A stretch of 64,000 bases of DNA from Puccinia triticina (Eukaryota > Basidiomycota > Pucciniomycetes > Pucciniales > Pucciniaceae). Under the pieces are notes generated by a model. That model saw nothing but the letters and a program-made list of their open reading frames with translations, was not told where the DNA came from and did no database searches. The stretch lies in the NCBI RefSeq assembly GCF_026914185.1, contig NC_070575.1:3731001-3795000 (forward strand), written 5' to 3'. Below, piece after piece: positions 53,930 to 64,000 of this stretch. Every line of letters begins with the position of its first letter. The first letter of the stretch is position 1. The translations under genes and the position numbers were made by a program.

Positions 53930-54831
53930 CTACTGGGAGGCTGATAATTCGGCCTGAAGTCCTTCGATCAAGAATGATGCGCATGCGGCTGTAGATTTTG
54001 AGATTTTGTCTGCAGGGGCCTCCACGATTATGCAAGCAGTTTCAATGTGTCGATGTTTGCCAATGGCATCCTTGAGCAAGACATAAACCTGGACAGAATG
54101 ATGGCATTAGAGGCGGAGGGGAACATGGCACATTGGTCGTGTGGTTGACTACTCACTAGAGGTCTCATTCCAGCTCTCGAGACGCAATCTGCAAATTCAA
54201 CGGGAATGGGATCCCCCGCAGAGACCTCCATTTGCTCTGTAATGGTCTGGCAAAGTATGTGGCTGATTAGAGGCTTGGGTCTGTTGATTACGTGAATGAT
54301 CCATGGAAAGCAGCCACTTACCTTCCACATCTGACAAAGATGAGTGTATTGACCCTTCATCTCCACGATTTGAACAAACCCATTGAGTTGTGGGTATGCT
54401 TGCAAGACGTCTGCAAAGTTGGCGGAGTAGGTGGCCTTCACAAGGAATGCGGAGGATTTCTTGACGAGCTCCTGGTGTCTCAAAAACCAATCGGCAAAGA
54501 ACTTAACCAGATCAACGCACAAGCGCTTGTTCCAAAAGATTGTACGGCGGCAGAACGTAGAAGGAGGCCCATCAGTACTAGACTGGCGGTTTTCCAAAAG
54601 TACGGTTCTGTTGTAAACTACGGTGGCTGAACTGCGCGGATGGTCTCCTGGAAGAGTTGGTTGACAAGGCAAGGAATTCTGCCGTAAGGCACAAGTCACC
54701 AAGCATTAGTCTGATTTCTAGAGAACTGTTCCCCAACCACTTACAACATGATCTTCTGCCAAGGCCATTGGTGGTAGTATCTCTAAGATCCATTTGGTAT
54801 CAGAAGACGGATGGCCAGAATTGAAGTCCAT
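53930..54831 (-). CDS. Unknown multi-exon protein (~220 aa)
   Basis: Provisional exons from 54831 (MDFNSGHPSSDTKWILEILP) through a main exon (VYNRTVLLENRQSSTDGPPS ... RLCVDLVKFFADWFLRHQEL ... AYPQLNGFVQIVEMKGQYTH), an exon TITEQMEVSAGDPIPVEFAD ending at GTGAGT near 54163, and a last exon VYVLLKDAIGKHRHIETACI to the stop at 53930. Splice sites GTAAGT at 54744, 54321 and GTGAGT are good; the first acceptor is uncertain in phase. No domain, membrane segment or catalytic motif is recognised. It sits between the palindrome cluster and the Plavaka gene, divergent from it, so an accessory role in that element is plausible. Confidence 0.45.
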
Positions 54832-54834
54832 GAT

Positions 54835-55340
54835 GTTGATTGGATGGTTTGCTGGTCGGGTTCTTGGCAGTGTACGTGTGTGAGGTATTTGTCGAGGGCC
54901 CGGCTGGGCCGGGGTAATTTGGGGCCAATGTATGCTGACTAACCCACACTCAAATTCGCACAAAGTGCTTGTGCAGCCTGACTGCCCAGAATATTCGCAG
55001 TATATCTCCGGAAAACTTTGAACGCCATTGGCCAAGTCAACCACAGAACAAAAACGACACCACCGCTCGTAAGTATACCCACATCTCCCCTTAGCTGAAA
55101 TGCGCGTGGTAAGAATGCTGACTGTTTGCATCCTAGTCAATGAGGGTGTGTAGCTGCGAAGAATCGGGGTGCCGGCAAAAGGTTTACCGGGACCAAAGTG
55201 GTGTCGAACAAATGGGGGTCCCGTTGTCGGACGTGTCTTTTTGAAAGCACCAAAGAATTTCAGAATTGAACGTCTTACTTAGAACAAGACCTGCCGATAA
55301 CCAAGATCCTACCCCACAGCGCAGGTCCCTGGTCGTCGAA
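54835..55340. other. Divergent intergenic region
   Basis: About 0.5 kb lies between the unknown minus-strand gene and the Plavaka start. It is open in several short frames but I see no conserved exon; it presumably holds both promoters. Confidence 0.4.
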
Positions 55341-55346
55341 CCCAAA

Positions 55347-58300
55347 ATGTGTTCAACAGGATCAGGAAATCCACAACACCAAGCTGCCGTCACACAGGAT
55401 AACCGCCCAATGGGACTGAACACTAACGACGTGGCTGCTATATTGCAATCCACCACTGCTGGTCCGAGCCGCGGCCTTCACCCTACCAACAATAATCCCC
55501 CCGCGGTGCAAAGTGGAGATCTAGACAAGGAGTTTCGCTTCCTCGATCGACATGTTCTGCATGTTTTGCTTCAAGCCTGCCGGTTCCACTTTGAGGATTA
55601 CGTGAGCGAAGCGGCTTGCAAGAGATTCCTGGCAGATGAGAAGCAGAAGTTAACATGGCTGGGGAACAGGTTTGGTTTTCAAACGGCAATCATGCTGAAG
55701 AACATACTGGCCAAAATGAGAACGGTCACACGGCGTCTGGGGCTAGATTGTAGTTTTCAAGAGCGTGCAGCTTGCCCAAAATGTTGGACGCTATACGAAG
55801 CAATTCCAGATACCAAAAGTTGGGCCAAACAAAAGATCCACCTTACCGTGACAACTCATTGTACGGCTTGATTCTTCACAACCGCAAGGAGCCTATCGAC
55901 ATCAAATGAGCAAATCAGGAAGTGTGAAGAGCCGGTTTTCAAGGAATTCACAGCGTCTGGGAAACCTGCTTGGCGGCCGATTAAGGGTTTCTGCTACCAG
56001 AACCTGAAAGATTGGCTGCAGAGGAAGCTTATCTGCCCCAACTTTGAGGACCTGATCGATGCACCGTTGCGTTACGCACGGCAAGATGGTGTAATGAGGG
56101 ATCTTTGGGATGGCAGCGTATGGACTACTCTCCGATTCCCCAGCACCAATTCGGAACCGTACGCAAGCAAATCCGGCAACCTCGTATTCAGTCTGTACGT
56201 CGACTGGTTCAACCCCCACGGCAACAAGATAGGTAGCAAGTGCTTGGAGGCCGGCGCTATAACCCTGGTGTGTCTAAACTTGCCTCCAGGCAAACGCTAT
56301 CTAGAGGAAAACATTTTTCTGTTTGGGATTACTCCAGGCCAGCCCCCAGCCGATCACATATACAATGTCCTGCAACCGCTTGTGGACGAGTTCTTGGCAT
56401 TTTCTACTGGGGTACACTTCGATGAAACATCACAATTTCCCACTGGACGAACCATACGCGCGATTATGCTACCCCTGATTGCTGATCTCCCAGCACTGCG
56501 TAAGGTGGCCGGATTTGCTTCTCATTCAGCAACCTTATTTTGCTCTTTCTGTAAGCTCCTTCGGTCGAAGATCGACATCGTAGATCCACAGCAGTTTCCT
56601 CCACGAAAGCATGAAGATCACATTGAATGGGCCAAAAAATGGCTGGATAGCCCAGACCGTATGCGCAAGACGGCCATAGTCAAGGAACAAGGTGTCCGCT
56701 ATAGCCCATTGAACGAACTTCCGTATTGGAAGCCCTTAGAACACTCAACTATTGATGTTATGCATGCCCTAATGCTAGGCGTGCTGAAAGACCATTCCCT
56801 GTCCTACTTCGGATTAGCTGTCACAGGCAAGAAACTTGAGGCCGATCTGAAGAAGCTTGCAAACAAACAGCCAAGCGCCAAAGCCACCGTGTTTGAGGTG
56901 TTACTAGAGAGGAAAACTGCGAGCAAGAAACGTCCTGCCAAGGAGGACGAACACCCTGCAAAGCGCCGATTGACTACAGCAAATCTTCAAGTGTTGGCCG
57001 CCACATCTCAGCAGGAGGCGATTTGATCAGCCGATGCACGACAAGCAAATTCATCGCGAGGATCGCGAGCGTCCGTGGCAACAGTGCATCAATACAGTCT
57101 AAGAGCTCGCCTAAGTAACCAAAATAACAGTCAGTCAAGTAAAGCAACAGCCCATCCGCGCAGAGCACGAAGCCAAGGATCCAGACAATCTCAAAGCATG
57201 GCGAGCGAAGCGGAAACCAACGACGAGGAGGACAGTGTTGCGGACCGGGATTTAGATGATCTGATGCCTAGTCTACTCCCGGAGGAGCTTCTCAGTGTGC
57301 GGAGGGCGATTGAGCAAACCTCACTACCATCTTGGGTGGACCGTCTACCTCACCAGTTAGGCGCCGCCAGTGCAGGCTCCCTTAAAGCAGCCGAATGGGG
57401 GATCTTGTACGCCGTTTTCTACCCACTTGTATTATTGCCTTTGTGGAACCTGTGCAATGCAAACAAGGATCACAAGATATTATCAGACAACTTGGTAAAA
57501 CTAGTTCACATCGTCCATATGTTGAGCCATCGTACAATAACGAACGAAAATGTCAGCTCAATTAGTGAGGCGATCCAACGATACAGGGGACACACTCTCG
57601 CCAACTGGCCAAACGTGAAATCTAAACCCAATATCCATATCCTACAGCACTTCCCGGGGGTAATTGAACGCTTTGGCCCGCCTGCTTCCTTTGCAGCTTG
57701 GGCTCAAGAACGTTTAAACGGCCTCCTTGGCAAAGCTAAAACAAACAATCACCCCGGTGAGCTCTATCTCTTCTAACCTGTGATTTAAACTGTTAGGCAA
57801 TCAATCAACTTACTGTAAGCTCCCTGCAGAAACTCTGAGCAAGACAATCTTTCAACGATGGATCAAGCAGGCTACATTGAAGCGTCTGAGTGGTCTGACG
57901 GATGATGTGAATCTTGACAAGGGCGCGCAGGGGACACAGCCGACAAAGTCTCTAACTCCGCTTCAGGCGGGAATATACGACAAATGGCTAGATCACCTCA
58001 ACACATGCCCCCCGTACTCTTCAACCAAATGGGTACGTGATACTCCGGGAGTTGATCAGTCGGATTCTACAATTGTAAAACCTATGGCGTTTTTCCAGCC
58101 GTATTTCAAGGATGCACAAAAGAAGAATTACACCGTCGAGACAGGCCATGCTGGAAACTCGTACATCCACTTTACCTTGGGAGGCAAGGACTTCTTTGGA
58201 AGTATACAAACGATCTTTGCCACTGAGAAGATTCCTGGCGCCATATTTGCACAAGTAGGCCTTTTTGTGGACCTTGACCAGCAGGGCTCTTGAGTCAACC

Positions 58301-58660
58301 CTTACCGCGAGATTTCTAGCCTCCATTACCGATTACTCACAAGACCAAAGCCCCCCAAAACAATTGTGATATGCATCAAAAATGTCATTGGACATGTGGC
58401 GGTGTTGGCGAATGTTTCAGGAGTTTTTGGAATAGATATTGAAACAGTTTCGGTGGCCATAGTTCACCATCTAGTAAGTGAACCACCCTCTCTCGCTTCC
58501 CTGTTTCCCTATGCTTCACCTGAGCTCACCGCCTTGTCCCCAGGGTATCACACGGGCGAATCAGTCATCGCATGACCATCCGCCAGGACAGATGGCAACT
58601 CCTCCGACATCTGCACCCCTCTTGTCAAGTGTTTTGGACGATTGTCCAAGTCTTGATTAA
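55347..58660 (+). pseudogene. Plavaka-type (CACTA-like) transposase with three in-frame TGA codons
   Basis: Plavaka elements are basidiomycete relatives of CACTA/EnSpm with a TNP2-like DDE transposase. One frame is kept from ATG 55347 to 57756, then exons 57830-58473 and 58544-58660 follow over introns of 73 and 70 nt. Motifs: CPKCWTLYEAIP (zinc cluster), GNLVFSLYVDWFNPHGNKIG with the first catalytic Asp, LVCLNLPPGKRYLEENIFLF, FASHSATLFCSFCKLLRS, LPYWKPLEHSTIDVMHALML with the second acidic site, LPSWVDRLPHQLGAASAGSL, FAAWAQERLNGLLGKAKTNN with the Glu, and a C-terminal IGHVAVLANVSGVFGID. TGA stops at 55869, 57024 and 58291 interrupt it; all three would be CGA (Arg) with one C-to-T change. The last exon overlaps a palindrome (58633-58650). 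Confidence 0.85.
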
Positions 58661-59610
58661 CCCCCCGAATGCTGTACCTGCGATTTATCTCAATCCGTCG
58701 ATTTCAAGCCACTCTTCACTTTGGACGATTGTCCAAATCACTGTTGCAATCAATTGCCGCACCAGTGTTTCTATGCTCCTCTTGGAAGAGCATAGCAGGA
58801 CCCGACCAATCAGCCTTGTCCTTTGACTTATCTCTCCTAATGTCTTCCGAGTTTTTTAAACATACTTACATAGTGAATGTTGTGTCTAGAAGTCTAACTA
58901 ACTTGAAATAGCCACTCTACACCCCTCCACCCGGGGTTGCACTGATCGGTCTTGCGCCCAGGCCCCCCGGGACCGTGCCATTACTTTCCCTTACCTACCG
59001 GAACTGCATGTGGCTCTTCCGCTTGTGGGTCTGTTTTGCGCACGTCAGTGTCGCTCATGCGGGCCAATCACTTCAAATATTGAATACCACGGGGTGTGGG
59101 ATCTAATCTTGGCCATGAACCCTAGAAGAATAAATGTAGCCCTTGCCGCGTTGTCATAAACTTCAGGGTACTTTGCAATTGATAATCTAATCACAAGGGT
59201 GGCCAGAGCTTACGGCTTCCCAACAAATCCACACGCCCAAGCATGCCTCATTCCCACCACAATGACCTCATGTCTCATGACGATGGTGTGACCCAGGCCT
59301 AACGAGTTCCCCCCGGGACGCTTTGTGAGTCCTGAAACATCTGTAAAATTCGCAAGCTTTTTGGACGATCGTCCAAGTCTCAAATCCCCAGGCTTCTGCC
59401 TGGAAAGTGTGACTGTTGTTGTCCCCATCTACACTCACATTTTCCCGTTTGGACAATCGTCCAAATCCATGTATAATGAAACCTGCACTTGATGAGTGTT
59501 CTTCAGCCGTGTCAGAAGAGCACAGCAGGACCTTAAACCTGTATGCACATTCCCTTATCTTTCCTAACTCACAGGTTTTGCGAGTTTTGCACACATACCT
59601 CCGTACTTAG
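58600..59610. repeat. Direct duplication with paired palindromes
   Basis: Two segments (about 58610-58900 and 59340-59610) each contain two palindromes 87-88 bp apart: 58633-58650 and 58720-58737, then 59360-59377 and 59448-59465. Each is followed by an AGAGCA(T/C)AGCAGGACC motif and a TTATCT(C/T)TCCTAA motif. The variants are TTTGGACGATTGTCCAA(A/G) and TTTGGAC(G/A)ATCGTCCAA. The 0.45 kb between is non-coding. This is probably the 3' subterminal region of the Plavaka element, possibly duplicated. Confidence 0.75.
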
Positions 59611-59771
59611 AGAGCTTGGACGCTATACTAAGTATGGTGACCAGTAGGCAACGACTCCCACCCCGCACCCTTCCGCCCCCGGCTCGACCAGTCTGCATGC
59701 GGAGAGCTAGGTCCAGGACCGGCCAATCCTTTTCACTCACCAAGATGGGCCACTGCATGCAGCAGCTTACA

Positions 59772-59875
59772 TTAATCCATTTGGTGTAGGTCAGCTTGGT
59801 GTAGGTCAGCGTGGTGTAGGTCAGCGTGGTGTAGGTCAGCTTGGTGTAGGTCAGCTTGGTGTAGGTCAGTTTCAC
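59772..59875. repeat. 15-bp tandem repeat (TTGGTGTAGGTCAGC) x6-7
   Basis: Consecutive units differ only by C or G before the second TTGG/GTGG. They are non-coding and short. Confidence 0.95.
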
Positions 59876-59879
59876 TCAC

Positions 59880-60445
59880 GCTAGCCAATCAATAGAAAGA
59901 TTGGATAGCAGAACCACGTGTCTGGGTGGGCCCGAATTGCGCCGGCTGGTTTTGAGTTCTACCACACGAGTGCCGCGGTTGCCAAGGTCCAACGTGCTTG
60001 ATCTACAGGCCGCCAGATCAAACAATTCCTTGATCTGGCTCACCACCTGCACCATAGTGTTGGCAGTGGGTGATTTACAAGTGGAGCCCTCCATGTATCA
60101 TTGATGGTAATTGATGGTGTGTTGTTCTTCTGCCCCTGTCAGTGTCTCAACCCTAGCCCACCGCACCGGGTAACCCAAATCACTATCTCCAATCATGCCC
60201 ACCTATCATACACACGTGTTTCTTTTGGATTTGCCTCCCAGCAATCCCCCAATGGGGTGACCTGCCCCTGCTTCCCTTGAAGCACGTTTCAAGATGCTTC
60301 ATCTGGCAGTGGGGACGACGGTGGCCCCTTCCCCCTGCCGCCTGGGAGAGCCTCCTCATATATGAGCCCTATCCCATCCATTGTTGGTTCTTGTGGCGTG
60401 TGCAGAATTTGTAGCTCAATCACCTACCTCACATTTGACCACACT
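59880..60445. other. Spacer
   Basis: GC-moderate sequence without a conserved frame. It is the probable promoter region of the plus-strand gene at 60452. Confidence 0.4.
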
Positions 60446-60450
60446 CATCA

Positions 60451-60905
60451 ATGGATCATGCAATCCCGGCGCCACAAGGCAGTGCCGGCTCCAAGATTCT
60501 CACTGTTGCCCAGAAGGCATGGTTGGACGGGGTAGTTGCATCCATGCAGAATCGAATCAACACGGAACTCGAACCAGCCCACGACTCCAGAACCCCCCTT
60601 GAGAAGGTCTTGGCTGATGATCACGTCCTGAAGAACATGCATTATTATTACGACGGTGTAATGCAGGAGGCCAAATTCATGCAGTTGGGCAGCTCACAAA
60701 TGCCCAACTTTTATGCCCTTTGGGTTGCCCGCCGTGCCCAGCTCCGCAGAGGTTAGTATTTGTCCCCACATGCACGGCGGCTCCATGTACATATGACTAA
60801 CCATTTGTTTCCAAAAAGGACCGCCTCTCAAAAAGGAACAAACCACCGCATACAAGTCGGCGATTGCTACAGGAGAAATCCCCGCCAGCTACAAAGGTGA
60901 TTCAC
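60451..60905 (+). CDS. Unknown small protein, at least two exons
   Basis: Exon 1 is 60451-60751 (MDHAIPAPQGSAGSKILTVA ... NMHYYYDGVMQEAKFMQLGS ... FYALWVARRAQLRR), spliced with GTTAGT to an exon from 60819 (PPLKKEQTTAYKSAIATGEI PASYK) that ends at a possible donor GTGATT near 60898. Later exons could not be identified, so the product may be incomplete. The composition is helical and charged with no known domain. It is likely part of the Plavaka neighbourhood. Confidence 0.45.
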
Positions 60906-60909
60906 CAAA

Positions 60910-61350
60910 GTGAAATGTTGTCCTGTTATAACTCCTCCACCTCCACCGGATACATTCCATGAATCGCCCAGACTTATTTATATCCATCAAACATCCCATA
61001 GGATAGCACCGTGTGAAACTCTATATACATGTATATAGAGATAAGATCTTTCCACTACTTACAGTATATATAAGTCGCCATTCCAACCGACGGAGCTTAC
61101 ATGTTTCTATAAACTGAATTCCTAGCCAGATTTTATTTGGTGGCAATTCCGCCTTATTGTAGAGAGTAAAAAAATCAAGACAACAATCCACAAATCCCGC
61201 TTGCCATAAAAGAAGGTTCCAATGTCCAAATGTTCCAAGTAGCCCTTCCCTGTCACCGCCTACTAGGCCGCCGACGCTAGAACACACCCCAATTCAAGAT
61301 TTCTAATCAGTTTTGAGAAAATATATCAACCTTATCAATTTCACGCACAT
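60910..61350. other. Spacer between converging genes
   Basis: AT-rich; TATATACATGTATATA near 61022 is a perfect palindrome. No conserved frame. Confidence 0.45.
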
Positions 61351-62922
61351 TTATTCTGACATTTGCACCTCAGAACCAGAGGGCCCTGCCGTATTGCTGG
61401 AAGCCGGGGCGGGATGCTGTTGCGTTCTTGCATGAGTCGCTGGCGGAGCTGGCCCAGTTTGACCAGACAAGCCATTAACCGCGGGCAAGCCAGATCCAGT
61501 GCCAAATGCTTTCCTAACCATCTTGTTCCCGAGATTCTCTATATCCATCGGTTTGGTGGTGAGATGGTCTGCTTGGAATTCTCCCTCTTCGAGTAGATAG
61601 TTGGCGTCGTACGCATCTTGGGGGAAGCGGGCAGGGACATGTTGGTCGTTTTGCTCTTCCGCAGTCGGCGCCCGGACGTCCTTTTGGTCCAGAAGGCCTC
61701 TCACAGACATTTTTTTTTGGGTGGTTTTGGCGCGCTTCAATGCAACGCGGTCAAGAGACCGAACAATCTTTTCCATGCCGGGGCTGCGCCAATGTGCACT
61801 CACTCGTCGTGGCATGGTGTTCGCATTGTCTTCCTTGAAGTCAGAGACTGCATCCGGGTCACGAAGTAAGTGTCCCAGAATCTTCTTATCTGGGTAGACT
61901 GCCAGAAAAGTGTCCGCACGCAGAGAGGCAATCTGAAATAAGTAAAACAAGGTATTATCTTGGTCAATTGGTGGTGATCAAGTCCGATGCAACATAGTTT
62001 TGGTACGTCATCTTACCTTCCTCTTCGTAGATCTCACGTACTGTGTGTGTTTCCTCTGCGCGGCAACTTCGACGGGGGTGAGTTGTACCTTTGCCCTGGT
62101 CAACCCTTGATTGGTGATCCACTGGAAAAACGAGATTTAATGCCCGGGATCGATGATTTGGCAACATCAACATGGGTGCGCTTCGCCCACGGGAGCCAAT
62201 TCCGGACCGTAATGTCCACCGCGACCGTGTTCCACAAGACATCGTGCGCAAACGCAGCATCCCAATTAAATGTGAAACGGTGAAATCCATGCTTGGCTAA
62301 GTCAGCTTCCATTTCCCTCTTCACGTGTAAGGAGACTGCCGAGCTGGCGGCAAAGGGAGCAGCGTGGAAGGTGACTGGCACAAGACGACTTTTGAGCTGG
62401 TCAATCACAGTTTTACGGATGTGTTTGATTTCCTGCTCATTCGCCTCCGGGTGTTTATCGGTTGCTTCTTTCAAACGCTGACTGAACGCGTCCTTGCGGC
62501 GCTCCCTCCACGAGTCCCAAGAGGCGAGTTCCTCTGCCGATACCGTTGCTGGAAGTTCTTGTGGCTTAGCATGAGGTGATAGGCCCATCATAGCCCAAGT
62601 AAAGGTCTGAAGACTACGCAAGACTCTCTCACGGTGATGAGGCTTCTCGTCTGCTGCCTGCGTTATAATGTTGGATAAATTTTGAGCTGTTTGTCGCTGC
62701 TGAGTGCGATTTTTGGCGGTCGTTCGGCGATGGTTGCTGCCCTCTGCTAGGGTTGCCAGTGGGACCTCTGCAAAGATAACATTGAAGCAAGCAATCCAAT
62801 GGGTGTCAGATTGTTGAGTACACATTATAGTCGGAGAAAATGAGTTGATCACCTCCAGCGCGTCTTTCAGTGTGATCACCATTGTTCGCCTCATCCGTGA
62901 AGAAAACTTCATCGACATTCAT
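61351..62922 (-). CDS. Unknown transposon-associated protein, paralogue of 52033-53128
   Basis: From ATG 62922 (MNVDEVFFTDEANNGDHTER) over an intron (GTGATC...TTTGCAG) into a long exon: VPLATLAEGSNHRRTTAKNR, QTFTWAMMGLSPHAKP, a coiled region (WRERRKDAFSQRLKEATDKH), FHAAPFAASSAVSLHVKREM and FTFNWDAAFAHDVLWNTVAV. Two mini-exons (WITNQGLTRAK; YVRSTKRK) follow, then a last exon 61351-61937 with IASLRADTFLAVYPDKKILG, DPDAVSDFKEDNANTMPRRV, AHWRSPGMEKIVRSLDRVAL, VPARFPQDAYDANYLL and a Ser/Pro/Ala-rich tail. The tail half parallels the gene at 52-53 kb: helix, then DP..SD-E-ED, a WRS.xM block, an LD block, and FP...Y. Function unknown; no lesion was seen, but the mini-exon boundaries need checking. 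Confidence 0.6.
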
Positions 62923-62924
62923 GG

Positions 62925-64000
62925 TGAATTATCCCGAGGCCCCTCACCTGACGCTGGCTCAGGGATCAAACTATGGGTGGGTAGAATAGTGAAGGGTGCC
63001 CGCTCGAGAAGCCTAGAAGGTGTTCAGAGTAGATGAACGATTCCAGGGGGTATGTAGATGGATACTACAAGACAAACGAACATACAAATCAATGGGGGCC
63101 AACTGTTACTATGAAACCGCACAGGTTTGTAATACCTGATTGTCTGCCACAAAGGCGGGCTCACTGAAAATGGACACAATGCGGCGAAAGACGATCCGAT
63201 GGGGTATCTTGGAGGCCATAGTTGTACACAAGTATGTAATGTGTACTGTATCGCTGGAGTTAGCCTCTCTACATAATCTTCTTCCTCATGTGGTTGCGCA
63301 CATATTATGTACTTTAAATTTGTCAGTGTCAAATTGCGGTCTTGTCATTCGCAAAACCGCGCTATTTTGAAGTGTTACAAATGGAGCCTTTGCCTCCACA
63401 GTGTACTAATGAATGTGAACGCCTGAGGCCTCCATCTGTGTCCAAGAGATTCGCGACTAGGGTTCCAAAATTTTAATTCATTTCCGCCATTTAGACAAGA
63501 AAACTTGCCTGATGTAACTTGTTTTTGTAGAGCAGGGCATGGGAAATGAGCCACCGAGCGATCAAGGTCCTAGCCAATCTCTGGTGCCACCAAGCATACT
63601 ACATATTTATTTACATATTTACATAGATGGCTGTCTCCAAAGAGGTAGGGCGCTGATCGTACAAATGTTGACCCAGGCGCCCTTTGAGTGCCGTACCGAA
63701 TTTTGTAACCCACACTCCTTTTGCAAGAAGTAAACACAAACGCAACGCAAAAGTACACCCCTGCTGCGAATTCCCACTTTGGACAATCGTCCAACACAAG
63801 AACAGAGGCATCACGGTCCTCAGATTTGAATGGTCTTGGAATACGTACTCCGTCAATTTTGGCACCGCTTAACCGTGCCATCCACCTCTTAGCCCGCATT
63901 GGTGTGGCGAACGGTAGAAATTGGCTTATTTTACCAAGTTGCAACCCCACATGATGCTAAGGCTTCCCTGTTGCTGATCTGTTTAGTTGTACTGAGCAAG
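62925..64000. other. Right edge of the window
   Basis: No conserved coding frame. The only distinctive item is the eighth palindrome at 63778-63795. Confidence 0.4.
63778..63795. repeat. Eighth palindrome copy (TTTGGACAATCGTCCAAC)
   Basis: It has the same core as the copies at 53.4-59.5 kb. It lies 4.3 kb beyond the nearest other copy, so it may belong to a second element or mark the far end of a longer one that includes the 60-63 kb genes. Confidence 0.8.

Noticed and set aside
55869..58293. UGA recoding (selenocysteine or readthrough) in the Plavaka gene
   Set aside because: No supporting element was seen, the expected residue is arginine at CGA-compatible sites, and other transposons here show the same decay.

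Overview
The window is eukaryotic and looks like repeat-rich nuclear DNA of a basidiomycete, most likely a rust fungus (Pucciniales, Puccinia-like). The reasons are short GT-AG introns, several fungal transposase types (KDZ, Plavaka/CACTA-like, MULE with an OTU-type domain, hAT), repeated SNF2-type helicase genes, a single-exon secreted protein gene, and fragments of conserved fungal genes (a JSN1-like Puf protein, a mitochondrial ABC transporter, a peroxisomal ABC transporter). No bacterial-style operon is present. The species cannot be fixed from sequence alone.

Layout. 0.2-1.7 kb: a non-coding element with ~100-bp inverted ends. 1.9-3.0 kb: an intact secreted-protein gene. 3.1-7.6 kb: small TIR elements, including a 1.4-kb element with a target-site duplication. 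8.3-12.6 kb: two truncated genes in the same orientation, an MDL-type ABC transporter N-terminus and a 5'-truncated, frameshifted JSN1/Puf gene. 13.2-18.3 kb: microsatellite, a solo LTR with target-site duplication, a hAT remnant and MITE-like repeats. 18.8-24.4 kb: a minisatellite-bearing TIR element abutting a 4.6-kb MULE whose decayed transposase gene has an OTU-like C-terminus and carries two tRNA-like sequences.

26.0-51.9 kb is the main feature. An SNF2/DEAH helicase gene starts at about 25.99 kb and stops abruptly at 26,279. Its reading frame resumes in phase at 49,664, and the 7-bp repeat TTTGAGT is present at both edges. The 23.4 kb between is a giant insertion. Its ends are inverted copies of a hairpin-bearing terminus followed by a ~69-bp minisatellite (arms of about 1.6-1.7 kb, one since interrupted by a solo LTR). 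Inside lie a KDZ transposase gene, a degraded gene resembling a TET/JBP-type 2-oxoglutarate dioxygenase, an RG-rich rust-type protein gene, a captured ABCD transporter fragment and a 2-kb satellite. I read this as a KDZ transposon carrying a dioxygenase.

52-64 kb: a second mobile neighbourhood with a Plavaka (CACTA-like) transposase interrupted by three in-frame TGA codons, two paralogous accessory genes of unknown function (52.0-53.1 and 61.4-62.9 kb), two further unknown multi-exon genes, and eight copies of an 18-bp palindrome centred on GGACGATCGTCC, the expected kind of subterminal transposase-binding repeat.

Exon boundaries were inferred by eye from splice consensus and protein-family expectation. 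Family assignments rest on recognised motifs, not on database searches.
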